From NCBI GenBank assembly GCA_012295275.1, contig CM022676.1, positions 10,333,586-10,381,085 of the forward strand: 47,500 bases of DNA. Direction: 5' to 3'. The number at the start of each line of letters is the position of its first letter. Position 1 is the first letter of the stretch. Below are positions 1-39,640 of this stretch, piece after piece. Below the pieces are notes generated by a model. The model did no database searches. It saw only the letters and a list, made by a program, of their open reading frames with translations, and had not been told where the DNA came from. Position numbers and translations under genes: made by a program. This DNA is from Chrysomallon squamiferum. Lineage: Eukaryota; Mollusca; Gastropoda; Neomphalida; Peltospiridae.

Positions 1-503
1 TATTTATAACGGTATATAAGAGAAACAACTTTAGTTAGTAATTTGCGGATGTTCTCCCTTAATAATCTACTGGAAAAAAAAAAAAAAAAAAAAAAAAAAA
101 TGGTTATTTGTTTTGCAACATAAACTATGAGTATCTCATATAGCTTCAATGTACTATATATATATTATATGCCAAAATGTAGAGTTTTAAAGCGATACTG
201 TATATATTTATTATTATTTTTTAGCAAGTTGCTAATACTCATGAATTTTAATTAATTAATTAATCGAACTACTTAGCTGAAATGTACCGTACGCCAATGT
301 TTGTTAACACCGGTCCGAGCCTACATAAAGCGGCGTTGATGTCACGTGACCTGAACTGACCCGAACTGACCCGTCATTTTCGATCCTCTGACTTAAAATG
401 TATGTCTAATGTAGTGTAAGACCATTACTACACAGATTTGGGAAATTTAGCAGTGAATACAGCTACTGTACTGTAGCTAGCACTATTACTTTTATTCTTT
501 CAG
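1..503. other. Intergenic AT-rich sequence, left edge
   Basis: A run of 27 A (74-100) lies near the edge. Around 320-390 is a short CpG-bearing, less AT-rich patch with the perfect palindrome GTCACGTGAC (341-350, a USF/TFE-type E-box) and a doubled GAACTGACCC. No coding frame was seen before the possible Ly6 exon. Confidence 0.5.
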
Positions 504-549
504 CAGCAGACGACATCCGGTGTTACTCGTGCAGTGGAGGGAATGGAAG
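504..549 (+). CDS. Possible orphan exon, start of a Ly6/uPAR three-finger domain
   Basis: The sequence TTTTATTCTTTCAG precedes and GTAAAA follows a 46-nt segment reading AADDIRCYSCSGGNG in the only frame giving CYSC. A short exon carrying the end of a signal peptide plus the first C-Y-x-C of a Ly6 domain is common in this family. The signal-peptide exon would lie left of the window. I searched rightward for the later cysteine exons (CC....CN) and found none, so this may be a relic or a chance match. Confidence 0.33.
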
Positions 550-2689
550 GTAAAAAGATGTTTGGTGAAAAACTTTGGACAAATTTGCCATACGATGGTA
601 ACCCTAGGCGGAATTCAGTCTATAAAATATGACAAGGTAGATAAATCTAGATAAACAGACAGACAGTACAGTTACAAAAATTTAAAACAAAAACAAACAC
701 AGTTCTCTTTCTTTTTATGTTTAATTATTAAAATCATGCTATATTACATTTTGATGTGATTAAAAATAGCATCAGTGAATTCATGCTATTTATATATATA
801 TATATGTATGTATATTTATTTATTTACAGCTATATGATTTTTCAACAATAGATCAAACTCTGCCACAAGGCACATGTTATATATATATAAATATATGTAG
901 TATAATGTTATTGGCATAATTAATTTTTATTATTCAAATGTTATCAGTGGTATTTCATACGATCTCAAAAAGAGAAGGTATACAAGAAATCAAAATTTTA
1001 TATAACTTTCATTTTATGTCCCGTGGACTGTAAATTAAATATATATTTATCAGAATAATGATTCTTCATTGTTTTATTTTATTTTATTTTATTTTATTTG
1101 CTTATCTGCCTATTTGTTTAACTGTTTTTGAATTAAGTTCTTCATTTTCTTTTTTCCCCACACAAGCCATTGTATATCATAATATTTGTTTTTCATTTTG
1201 TTTTTATTTACATATGAAATTTATTTTTTAAAAATACTAGACAATGGCAGTATGAAGCTACAATAATACAAATATTATATAGAATCAATATAAATTATAT
1301 TGATCTTTTATTATTATTATTTTATATAATATATTTAAAAAGAAAAAAGAAATATTAAGTACAAATATTTTTTTCACTTTATTTGGATTAAAAGATAATC
1401 TCCTATATTGGAATGTTAACATAATTTATTGTTTGTTTACAAAAATTTATGTAAAAATAAAGTACAAATAAATAAATAAATAAATAAAATATTATATAAT
1501 AAATTAATAAAATAAACAAAAATAAAAAATACAATAAAAAAATAATAAAAAAAAAAATAATTAAAAATAATAATAAAAAAATATAATAATAAAAAAAAAA
1601 AAAATAAAAAAAAATTCCTATATACTTTTGATTTCATGAATTAAAATTTATGACACAAAAAAAAAAATGAAAAACACTAAAAAAAAAAAAAAAATTCACT
1701 CTCTGAAATGGAATAATTATGCAAATTGATGCAAATTTATGTAAATTATTTTTACCGATATACATTTATATACATACATGTGTACAACATGCTTATTTTT
1801 CTTTTAAAATTCACTTTAATAACATTCTTTGGTAGAGCAGTTTCCTGTTTACTAAATAAAACACATATTTACATACTTGTTACATAAAATGAACTATAAA
1901 ACAAAAGATATATATTGATAATAAGCCCAGCAGAATTAAATAAAATGCAAGCCCATGCAGATATTGTACACTATTCAATTAATCAAGCATTAACAACAAT
2001 AATAATAATAATAAAAATAAAATTAAAATAAAATACCTCTGTTACTACAGTGAAAATATTTACATGATAGATTTAGGATAATCATGTAACAAAATGTTTT
2101 TAAGATTATAAAATAACATAGAAGTTCTAAAATTATAATGATACAAATTTTTTTTAGAAATAAAATAAAACAAATTTTCAAAAATTAATGTAAAACAATA
2201 CATAAGCTTTCTAAAATTATAATGAAACGTAAAATGTTTTAAATTATAATGTAACAGAACATTTTTAAATTATGAAACACACTTTCTAAAATAAAGTGAA
2301 ACCGAAAATTTCTAAAATTAAAGTAAAACAAATGTTTTAAACTATAATGTACCTGAAAATTTTAAAATTACAAAACAATTTCTGAAATGAAATGAAACAT
2401 AAAATTTTAAAACTAAAATGAAACAAAGATTTTTTTTGAAAGTATCTAAAATTGAATTAAATAATAAAAATAAAATAGTTTAATGAGGAGAAGTACATAT
2501 GATGTAATAATTCTTTTTTAAAAGTTTCATTAAAACATTTCTTACACATTTATGTTCTTCTGCATTGATGTGTGAGCAGATCTGGTTGTCAAACAAAAAA
2601 TATAAAATATTTTAATATTAACTGCAATAACAGTTTCGTTAGTTGGGCTTTTTTGCCTTTTTATTATTATCATTATCATTATTATTATA

Positions 2690-2721
<32 letters not shown>

Positions 2722-3235
2722 CATCATCATTATTATTATTATTATCACTATTATCATCATCATTATTATTATTATTTTATTAGTATATATTTTTTTCATC
2801 ATTATTAGCAGTTCAAACTTTCATTTTTCTACAAATTTCAAAAAATATTATTTTATTAAAATTTTATATATATTTTTTTATTTCTAAATTATTAGTTTAC
2901 CCACATACATTTTATATATATGCCTAAGGAATCCTTCAAAGTGTTTTGAAACCAAATGTCTTTGTGGTCCATAAAAACTAGTCTATTTTTGTCTCTATGG
3001 TTCATGGACTGTGGCCCAGGTTAGGATGGTAGGAATTCAAAAGCTCTGGAATAGTAGGTAAGGTTAGACTGACAAATGAGACACAAAAAAAAAAAAAAAA
3101 AAAAAAGAGAGAAAAGAAAACCATGATTATATAAAAATAAATCACCCATGAAAACATAAAATTATTGAGATTTCACAAAGTACAAAACCTTATTTACACA
3201 TGTATATATATACATATAAAATATCTGGTATATTA

Positions 3236-3283
<48 letters not shown>

Positions 3284-3305
3284 TTTGATAATAGTCAAGA
3301 ATAAT

Positions 3306-3355
<50 letters not shown>

Positions 3356-4592
3356 TAAATAAATAAAATATAAGCATTGCTTATTATTAATTTCATAAAC
3401 ACAGAACAGAAACATTTACTGAATTTAATGCATCTGAAATTATAGGAAAGTTTTAATTATTATTAATATGCTACATTTTCATACCTTCTTCTCTGTTCCC
3501 CCCCCCCATACTTTGACATTGCAGGTGGAATTCTTAATATTTTACCAGGCTCAAGAAATGAGGGATTTAGCTGTAGAAAATAGCATCTGTAAGAATTATT
3601 TTAAAATTAATATCTTCTCTTCAAAGTTTTTTTTAATTATTATTTTTACTTCATTTTTGTTGGTCATTATTCTTATTTCTTTTGAGCAAAAATACATTGA
3701 TGATTGTAATTTCACTGATAAAAACAAGAAGAAAAAAAAAGAACATGTAAAAATATAAATGTTGTTGTTGGAATTATGATTTGTCATTTCTGAATGGTTG
3801 AAGGAAGACTTTCTTTTATTTTGATTTTCAGCCTTAGTGCCAGAGTTAAAAATTATTCGTTTATCACTTAAATATTTCTAAAGATGCATATTCAAATCTG
3901 TGGAAGGGGACATAACTGTTCCAAGGGAGACAATTTGAAGTATGATGATATATTCCTAAATAAGATAAAATAATAATGAATAATAATGAATACATAAATA
4001 AATGAATAATGCAAAATATAAATTTATTCTGTTTCCTAATCTCTGTTGTTAAATTTCAGACAGCAGAGATATTAAAAAATTGTTTAAACATTTAAAATCA
4101 AATTATATTTCATATGAAATAAGATAGAGATAATTTATGAGTAAAGTGAATATTAATTAACAAATTCAATAATAATTATGCGATAGTTATAGGATTTGAG
4201 AAAAAAGTGTATATATAGATAACCTTTGTTTGAAATATAAAATGAAAATAAACACCAATTGAGAAAGGAAATCTAGAATAAAAATAAAATCTAACGTGTA
4301 TTTTCAAACACCATTGCTGCCTGTTACCAAAATACTATTGAATCCTTCAGTCTTAATCACTGATAACTGCTATAACTGGGCACATGATTTTTACAATATT
4401 TAATTTTTTCATTATTATTATGATTATGATTATGATTATTATTATTTTAACAAATAAATTGACGAAAAAGTTTTTAAAAAAGTTAAAAAAAAGAGAAAAG
4501 ATTCAGTTAAAATGACAGTTTTGGAATGACCATCATATTATTAGTTCATATTGAAAAAATTTAAACTGAAAAAAAACCCAGTGACATCTAAT
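550..4592. other. Intergenic AT-rich DNA with simple repeats
   Basis: Contents in order: (ATTTT)n at 1072-1099; A-rich (TAAA)n at 1460-1615; two ATGCAAAT octamers and an ATGTAAAT in 10-bp register at 1719-1746; (TTA)n with TCA interruptions at 2660-2780; a poly-A run at 3084-3106 that follows 150 bp of more complex sequence, possibly a retroposed piece; and (AAT)n at 3238-3360. A pyrimidine tract ending TTGCAG at 3524 and a GTAAGA at 3589 bound a short open segment, but it has no recognisable content. Confidence 0.55.
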
Positions 4593-4866
4593 TTATGAAC
4601 TGTCATGCAACAAAACAAAACAAAATTCATGAAGTGATGTGTTCTTACAAAAAGCATAATGAAATTCATGAACTGTCACAAGATCTTACTGAAATTCATG
4701 AACAGCTGTGTTTTTCAAGATCATATTTTCTTACAAAGTCTATTCTCAATCTTCACACAAAAAGAATTCTGAAAATCATGAACTGTCACACACACAGCAA
4801 TGATAAGTCTGAAATTCATGAAGTCATATGTCCTGACCATGCACCCATTAAACTTCATGAAATATG
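4593..4866. repeat. Degenerate repeat with TTCATGAA palindrome
   Basis: About seven copies of GAAATTCATGAACTGTCA-like sequence occur near 4593, 4628, 4663, 4693, 4774, 4814 and 4853, often 30-40 bp apart, with variable spacers. The core TTCATGAA is a perfect palindrome. The open 90-codon frame across it (rich in IHE) is a by-product of the repeat. Confidence 0.6.
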
Positions 4867-5763
4867 AAAACAGAATCAGGAAAGACTGAAGGTTTCTGAA
4901 GGATGGAACTAAGTCTGGCCAGATTCGTAATGCCTCTAGTTCTGTTTAACTGAGATGATTTCCCACAATGCTACAGCATCTACAAAATGTCCCTGTGTTA
5001 TATAGTATTATTACATGTGCTCATTTAACATACACTTCCTATATCCCACCGTTATATTAAAGAGAAAGTGTCAGAGTTTTTGGTTCAGGAATAAAAATAT
5101 GAATATGTACATTGAAAAAAAAATGTAGGTAATTAAAATCACATGATTTTTGTGTATTATTAGTTTTAAATAGAAGATGTAAAATCATTATTTCTTACTC
5201 ATGTTGGTGCTGCTTATGTAAAATCATTAAGGCAACATAAATTTTCTATTTTAGCAGATTCGAATTATTCAGTACTGCTGCAGTATAAAAATGTTCTCAA
5301 TTCTTGAAATTGTTTTCTGTAATACAGAAATGTATAAAATATAAAATAAAAATAATAATAATGATAATAATTTTTTTTTTAAATAATATAAATTTTGTAA
5401 CCAAAATCTGTCAACAGATCTCTTTAATATAACAATCTCTAAATGAAGCTATTAAGGAAATAATAAAAAAGCAAAAGTTTATATTAAATATTGGTTTTTG
5501 TCTTGTTCATTCATCTTATTTTCTTGTTTTATTCATTTCTTCCTTGCTGAATTGCAGAATCATTTCTTGATGCATTCACTCATTATTCAGTTCAGTAGTA
5601 TTTCTTCACTGTTCAAATGATTATCTATTCATTATCAAACATTATTCATTATTCATTCATTATTCCAAATTATTTTCTGTCTGTATTAATTTTTTTTTAT
5701 TCATTCCAATTTGTCATTTTGGAAACCACACTTTATGGCTCTCATTTGCCTCATCCATACACA
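4867..5763. other. Intergenic AT-rich DNA, nothing recognised
   Basis: There is a T-rich and ATTC-rich stretch at 5500-5720 (repeated TTCATT) and a short (AAT)n near 5345-5370. No splice-bounded coding segment or RNA gene was seen. Confidence 0.5.
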
Positions 5764-6305
5764 AATTATCTCCCTTTTTTTTGTTTGTTGTATCATCCAG
5801 ATTGCCTTTTTGGTAACAGTACCTTCATGAAAAATTTCAGTTGTCTCCCTTTCTTTTTAACATCTTATCGCCTCTTCATTTCAAGTTTTCTTTATCATGA
5901 ATGATAACAGTTGCCTCCCTTTGTTAACAGGTGAAATTTATTTTCTTTCATCTTGGCTGCCTTTTCCAAAGAAACAAATTGTCTTTCTTTGTTATAAGTT
6001 CACTATAGATCCCAGTTTCGAAATTATAAGTTGCATCCTTTTTCTGATATTCAGATTGCCTCCCCTTATCTTTCTTTTCAATAGTTCACAGAACGTTTTG
6101 AGATCTATGATTTCATATTTCATGTTATCTGTTAACAAATTAACTGATTTATGTCAGTTCACAAAGTCTTCACTAAAATCAGTTTAGTTCACACAGTCTG
6201 TTATTAAACAGGTTGTCTCCCTTTACAACTAACTCTTCAGTACAAGAATGTAATAATTCTTTCATCTATTCCTGGAATTAAAAACTGTCCAGTTGTCTCC
6301 CTTAA
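5764..6305. repeat. Cluster of dispersed GTTGTCTCCCTTT motifs
   Basis: Copies with small changes are at 5764-5777, 5839-5852, 5909-5930 (AGTTGCCTCCCTTTGTTAAC), 6054-6070, 6211-6227 and 6291-6305, with weaker versions between (near 5800, 5955, 5985 and 6029). A reverse-oriented copy lies at about 3912-3925. Several are followed by GTTAACA or TAACAAA. Open frames here are short and lack Ig, SLC1 or other domain features. Confidence 0.6.
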
Positions 6306-6353
6306 CAAAATGGCTGACACAATTACAATTATATACATAATCTTCATAATTTT

Positions 6354-6393
<40 letters not shown>

Positions 6394-7694
6394 GTGAAAC
6401 TTCCAGAAATAAAATGTTCTCTCTGACAATGAAGAACAGTTTTGTTATTTTCATACAAAAATAATTCTGCTTATTTCAGCATTAAAAATTAATATTACTC
6501 TGTCCCGTTGCAGCATCAACTCAAAGTCATAATAATTTAAATCTTCAAAACTTTGATTGAGAACTAAAATCCATTAAATCCTTACTTAAATCATTAACTT
6601 AGATTTGAATTTCTATAATTCAGGATAGCAAAATCATTAATTTAGAACTGAAATCCATTAATTCATGTATGTAAACTGATAGATTTTTAAAAAAATTTAA
6701 AAATTGAAGACTGTTTAATATTTCAAGATGTGTACTGTTCAGTTTGATTTTTCTGAGTAAAATCCAAAACTTTTCTTAATACACCTCAGAATTTTTATCC
6801 TTCTGTAAAAGCACTGGTCATATTTCATAATTATTAATTGTGAGTAAATTTTTATGTAATACAAGATGGAAGTATGTATTACAAATTGCTTTAAGTAAAA
6901 AATATAAGGATAGATTAATTTTTATTATACTCTATTTGATACAAGATAAAAGTGTATATTAAAAACTTTTTTATTTAAGTAAAAAAAAATAAGGGTAGAT
7001 TAAAGGTATAAAACATATTTATAATTTCAAATAGAAATCAAAACGCCACAATTTTATATTCGATATAACAAAAACTGAAGTATAAAAATAACATTTTTGC
7101 ATATTAATCCAAAGATGCTTATAAAAAGATTTTCATTATTATAAAAAAGATGAGTGTAATGTATCAATCTTCAATAATAAAACAATGGAATACATCAAAC
7201 AATAAAAAAAAATATAATAATAAAAATAAGCAATTGATGACCCTTCAGAAAAAAATGGAATGGAGTGACATTTCCAAGTGATTACATATTCCTGTGGAAT
7301 ACATTTGTTATTATATACACACTGAGACCCAATCAGATGAAACACAAAATGTTATACAAAAGAATCAGCAACATTTGGAATTATATAGCACTTTGTAATT
7401 ATTTGAAAAATACCAACGTATCACATGGTTATTGAGAAATATAGCTGATGCATCACAAGTTTTGGTTATAATATAAGTTATGTTTGTTGTGGTTTCTTTA
7501 CAGTACTGTCTGTTATAACATAACAGTTATTTTTCTAATGGTTTCTGTTACACTAGTGTGACTTATAATATAACAATTATTTATGTTATCATTTCTATCT
7601 CAGTAGTGACTGTTATATGTTATTATAAGTTATGCATTTTGTATAACAGCAGTTATTGATGTTATATTCTTTGTATAATGATAGTGATTTATTA
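6306..7694. other. Intergenic AT-rich DNA downstream of the Ig receptor
   Basis: Poly-T occupies 6358-6389. The TCATTAATTTAGAACTGAAA-like sequence around 6550-6665 is repeated loosely. 7450-7690 is rich in GTTATAACA-like segments that resemble the 31-bp array further right. No gene was recognised. Confidence 0.5.
7688..7693 (-). terminator. Candidate polyadenylation signal of the Ig receptor gene
   Basis: The plus strand reads TTTATT here, which is AATAAA on the gene strand, about 410 nt past the stop codon. It is the first canonical hexamer I found in this direction; a TATAAA variant at 7956-7951 is nearer. If the canonical one is used, the whole 31-bp array and its inverted copy lie in the 3' UTR. 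Confidence 0.3.
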
Positions 7695-7945
7695 CAGCTG
7701 TATAATATGAATTATAGTGTAATAACAATGATATTACACAATAATTCATTATACAGCTGGTATTACACAATAACTCATATGATACAGCTGGTATTACACA
7801 ATAACTCATATTATACAGCTGGTATTACACAATAACTCATATTATACAGCTGATATTACACAATAACTCATATTATACAGCTGATATTACACAATAACTC
7901 ATATTATACAGCTGATATTACACAATAACTCATATTATACAGCCG
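7695..7945. repeat. 31-bp minisatellite of CAGCTG E-boxes with an inverted first copy
   Basis: CAGCTG recurs at 7754, 7785, 7816, 7847, 7878 and 7909, with CAGCCG at 7940: exactly 31 bp apart. Each unit carries TACAGCTGATATTACACAA or a close variant followed by TAACTCATATTA. The segment 7695-7726 is the same unit in reverse orientation and can pair with 7731-7759 as a stem of nearly 30 bp with a tiny loop. Confidence 0.85.
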
Positions 7946-8099
7946 AAATTTTTATACTACTCTTGTATTCAGTTGCTTTTACAGATAAAATCTCATAAAT
8001 ATGTAATTTTAGACAACAACAACTCGTACATGTGTGTGTGTTAAAACAAAATAACTCGTGTGACACTGATGATGGTGATGATAACTCATGTAACTGTTA

Positions 8100-35256
<27,157 letters not shown>

Positions 35257-35450
35257 TGTTTTTCACGCATTAAGAAATAAAAAGTTCTCGTCTTCAAACG
35301 CGACTTGTTTCACGACGTAGAGTTTCCATTCGTCACGACAAACACAGCTTTTCCACCGGCCATTATGAGTCAGTCGCATCCCATGGTGCACTGCGCGCTC
35401 GCTGACCTACTTTCTGCGCGCACCTGTATAATTGACAGAGATCAAAGAAA
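35257..35450 (-). promoter_or_regulatory. Candidate CpG-rich promoter and 5' UTR of the Ig receptor
   Basis: Directly upstream of the start codon the sequence is CpG-rich, unlike most of the window, with GCGCGC words at 35391-35421. It contains a perfect AP-1 site TGAGTCA at 35366-35372. No TATA box is seen in a sensible place. The transcription start is not resolved. Confidence 0.5.
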
Positions 35451-35792
35451 CTCGTCAGGTTTATAGTAAGTAGTGTTTGCTTGCGAAATTACCGTCGAAA
35501 CACACAGATCCGATTTGCATTTCGAGATTTTTGTTTGTTAGTCATGAAAAACTGTTTCGTTTGCGTAGTCGGTGTTAAATCATTCTGCGTGTACACAGAG
35601 ATGTGGTTGTTTTAATTAATTATTTGTTCTCCTAATAGGAAGCTAATGGCGCATTATCTTAGGGTTTGAAGTGCGAAGGGTCCAGAGATCAAAACTCAAT
35701 GTGGAAAAGAAAAAAAAAAAAAAAAAAGTAGAAGTAGAATAACGAGATGAAACTGATTAAGCTTTATGTGTGTGTCTCTGTGCGTGTGTGTG

Positions 35793-35867
<75 letters not shown>

Positions 35868-35975
35868 AACGTATATCAGATTGTAGAGGAAAATTAAAAA
35901 ATTGATTTTTAAAATTAAAATGAGCCGAAAAGAAAACGCTTTGAAGAAAGAGATTAACTCAATCAGTTTGTTAAT

Positions 35976-36016
<41 letters not shown>

Positions 36017-36051
36017 CAACAACAATAATAATAATAATGATGATGGTGATC

Positions 36052-36083
<32 letters not shown>

Positions 36084-36235
36084 TTATTATTATTATCATC
36101 ATCGTAGTTGTTGTTGTTGCTGTCATTGTTCTCTATTTCGTCTGTATGTGTCAATGTCTGTTATCTCTGCCTACACACACACACACCTACAAAAAAAAAT
36201 TGCCTCTATCTAAATTAACGCCAATAAACACGAAA
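35451..36235. repeat. Divergent intergenic region: (TA)n/(GA)n and (AAT)n
   Basis: 35460-35700 is balanced unique sequence; (TA)n then (GA)n occupy 35792-35861; (AAT)n with AAC/GAT interruptions occupies 35975-36100. No gene was seen. Confidence 0.7.
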
Positions 36236-36239
36236 TGAA

Positions 36240-36700
36240 AATATAAACAAACACCATATCGATCGTGTTCTGAAAAAGGCGCGGCTGTTTGATTCGGCAG
36301 ACTGAACACGTGAAAATGATGAGCAGTGCAGATTTCGATCGCGTCGCGAAATTGCGTCTTCTCACGCGATCTCGTTCATCCGGGATTTCGTCGTCTTCTG
36401 TCCGCCATTATCACCCGAAGTATACTGGGTCACCTAAAACGCCGGGGTTTATCAGATGACACGCGCGTACTTTTGTCGTTTGGCAGATAAACTAATGTTG
36501 ACATTTGGCAACCGGTAAACAGCATTACGTCGGCGTTTTTTTTTTGTGTGTTTTAGATTAAAGAGATTTAAAAAAAAAAAAAAAAAAAGAAAAGAACGTT
36601 TCTTTTAGAAACGTAGAATGAAAAGTAAACCAAAACGTCACGCAGACGTAGCTCGCTTACATTTTATGTATCTCCCCCCACCCGCCCCTCTGATAAACTG
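36240..36700. promoter_or_regulatory. CpG-rich block without an assigned gene
   Basis: 36265-36540 is dense in CpG (GATCGCGTCGCGAAATTGCG, ACACGCGCGTAC) and has no coding frame. It lies about 1 kb behind the Ig receptor start, so it could be an upstream regulatory element or an unannotated non-coding start site. Confidence 0.4.
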
Positions 36701-36879
36701 TTATAGTTTGTAAATAATTGAATTTAAAAAAAAAAAGAAGAAAAAAAAAAAAAAGGGGGGATTACTGTGTGCAATGAGGTAAAACGAGTAGGTTACAGAT
36801 ATATGCGCTGTTGGATACAGATATATATATATACATATACTGATCGTCTCTTTGTATGCGTGTATGTCTTTATCGAATT

Positions 36880-37370
<491 letters not shown>

Positions 37371-38966
37371 AGGGGGTCTACAAATACAAATACAAAGAAA
37401 CCAGTATCACGGCGCGATCCCGCAGTTCACATTTTACGAGGGAACATAAAACAAAAAGACATAAATCGTAGAACAAGACAAAACGTCACCTTGTACAACC
37501 GAACAGACAAACGAAAACAAAGAGCCGTTTATCCGGCCCTTTCATTACCACGAAAACCCACTTGCACACCTGTGGATTTCACCTGACGTTCCTGTTCTTA
37601 AATTTATACCAGTTTATACCATCGTTTATTATGACACCTATTTTCTCAAATTAATTAGTTTTGAACGACTTTTCCTTTTGGTTGCGTAATCTTTCAGAAT
37701 CAACACCCGTACAAAAGATAGAGGCGCTTTGGAATGGAGCGTTTAAAAGTTTGGTGGAAATTACAGACACGTGTAAAACAGTTTAAAACTGGTTTAGCAG
37801 CATGGCTGACTTTCCACCGAGCTTTTTGTCGTCTGCAAGATGTTACAGGCGAAGAGATAGATAGATAATAGCTGGGCTGGGGATATTCTGTTGCTGTGAT
37901 ATCGAATTGTTTAACGTATAATGTTAACTGTTGTTCATGGATAAAACAAAATGCGTATATATTATATATATGTGTGTGTGCATATATATATATACACATA
38001 CACACACACAAACACACACACACATATATATATATACACATACATACATACATACATACTCAAATATACATATATACATACATACATACTCAAATATACA
38101 TATATACATACATACATACATACTCAAATATACATACATGTACATACATAATATATATATATATATATACAATACATGCATGTATATACATACGTGCATA
38201 AAACACATATATATATATAGACATAAATATAGATATAGATACATATACACACACACATATGCACATGCATTCTGTCTCTCGCACCACGCACACGCACGCA
38301 CACACAGCTCACAGTGTCAAATGTCAAATTGCAAGCTTGAACCTTGAAAAAAATAAAACATTAACGTGCTAATCAGAGCAAGCTGCTATGAAGCAGGTTA
38401 CGCAAGCTGTATTGTTTTAACTTTTAACAGTTTTCTTTGGCTCCCTGTCTTTGATGTGCAAATGACGTTTGAAGTTAATTTTAATACGTGTGTTAATACA
38501 TTTGTTCAAACCACGCCCCCGAGCTACTGTTGTTAACTGCACTTCTGTGACGATTGCATTCCGTTTGACTGACAGGTGTCACTTTTAATGAGTCGCTCGT
38601 TTATCTGTTAAGTGCGTTTATATTTGTGTTAATTGTTTTTGTCATCGTCGGCGTTGTTTTTGTAACAATTGATGATGGAAGAAAGGTCTTTGTTTTACGG
38701 TTGTTGTTGTTTTTTTGTTTGTTTTTTTAAGAGTAGTCGGTGAAGTTGATAAAAAAAAAAAAAAAGCTTTTAAAATCAGACAGTAAGCTTGAAAGAATTA
38801 ATGTTTATTTATTTATTTATTTCATTTCGTTTGTTTGGTCGTTGTGTTGTTTTTGATGATTGCTTTTGATGTTGTTGTGGTTGTTACTGTTGCTTTTGCT
38901 GTTGTTAGTTTTATTTAAAAAAATGTTTACTATTTATTTACTTATTTATTTATTTATTTATTTATT

Positions 38967-39016
<50 letters not shown>

Positions 39017-39370
39017 TAATAATAATAATGATAATGATAATAATAAATAATATTATTATTATTATTATTGTTATTATTATGTGATAGTAAATATTAGAAT
39101 ACTAAAATAAATAAATAAATAAATAAAAATAAATCAATAAATAAATAAATGAAATGAAATGAAATGAATGAAATAAATAAACGATTATCTTGAAAAATAT
39201 TCTAGGTCATATGAATTAATGGGTCAAAGCGCTGGAGGAAATATATTAATATCTCATTAGTTTGATGTTTTTAATCGAATATTTTTATTTTTTATTTTTT
39301 AATAAACTACTTTTAAAAAGATTACAGTAATTTTTGCTTCTTTCTTACTTATTTCTGCTTTTACTTACTA
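37371..39370. other. Divergent intergenic region: unique sequence, TA/CATA and AAT arrays
   Basis: 37400-37900 and 38320-38800 are unique, fairly CpG-rich stretches. TA/CA/CATA compound arrays occupy 37955-38260, and TTTA then AAT arrays 38930-39170. No coding segment or RNA gene was recognised. Confidence 0.55.
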
Positions 39371-39640
39371 TGACTGTTTATTAGCAATAGCAGTAGTAAG
39401 GTAGTAATACTACTAGTAGTCGTAGTAATTCTAGTAGTAACAGTAGTAATAGTTGTAGTAATAGTAATAGTAGTAATAACAGGAATAGTAGCAGCAATTT
39501 TGACAGTAATAGTTTTACTAGTAATTGTAGTAGATATAGGAGGAGAACTAATAGAAGTAGTGGTTGTGGTGGTAGTAGTAGTAGTACTAGTAGTAGTAGT
39601 CGTAGTGTTAATAGTAGCAGCAGCAGCAGATGTGGTAGTA
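39371..39640. repeat. TAGTA-type imperfect trinucleotide tract
   Basis: AGT/AAT/AGC words with frequent changes. Minus-strand Thr-rich and plus-strand Val-rich frames are by-products. Confidence 0.75.

Noticed and set aside
2930-3106. Complex sequence ending in poly-A, as in a retroposed element
   Set aside because: No target-site duplication, no internal RNA polymerase III boxes and no coding remnant could be identified.
3525-3588. Possible exon after a strong pyrimidine tract, before GTAAGA
   Set aside because: Joining it to the Ly6-like exon gives an early stop, and the peptide (VEFLIFYQAQEMRDLAVENS) has no cysteines or known motif.
5617-6187. Two 95-96 codon plus-strand frames rich in Phe, Leu and Ser
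   Set aside because: T-rich DNA with TCTCCCTTT motifs gives such frames; no domain or splice structure was found.
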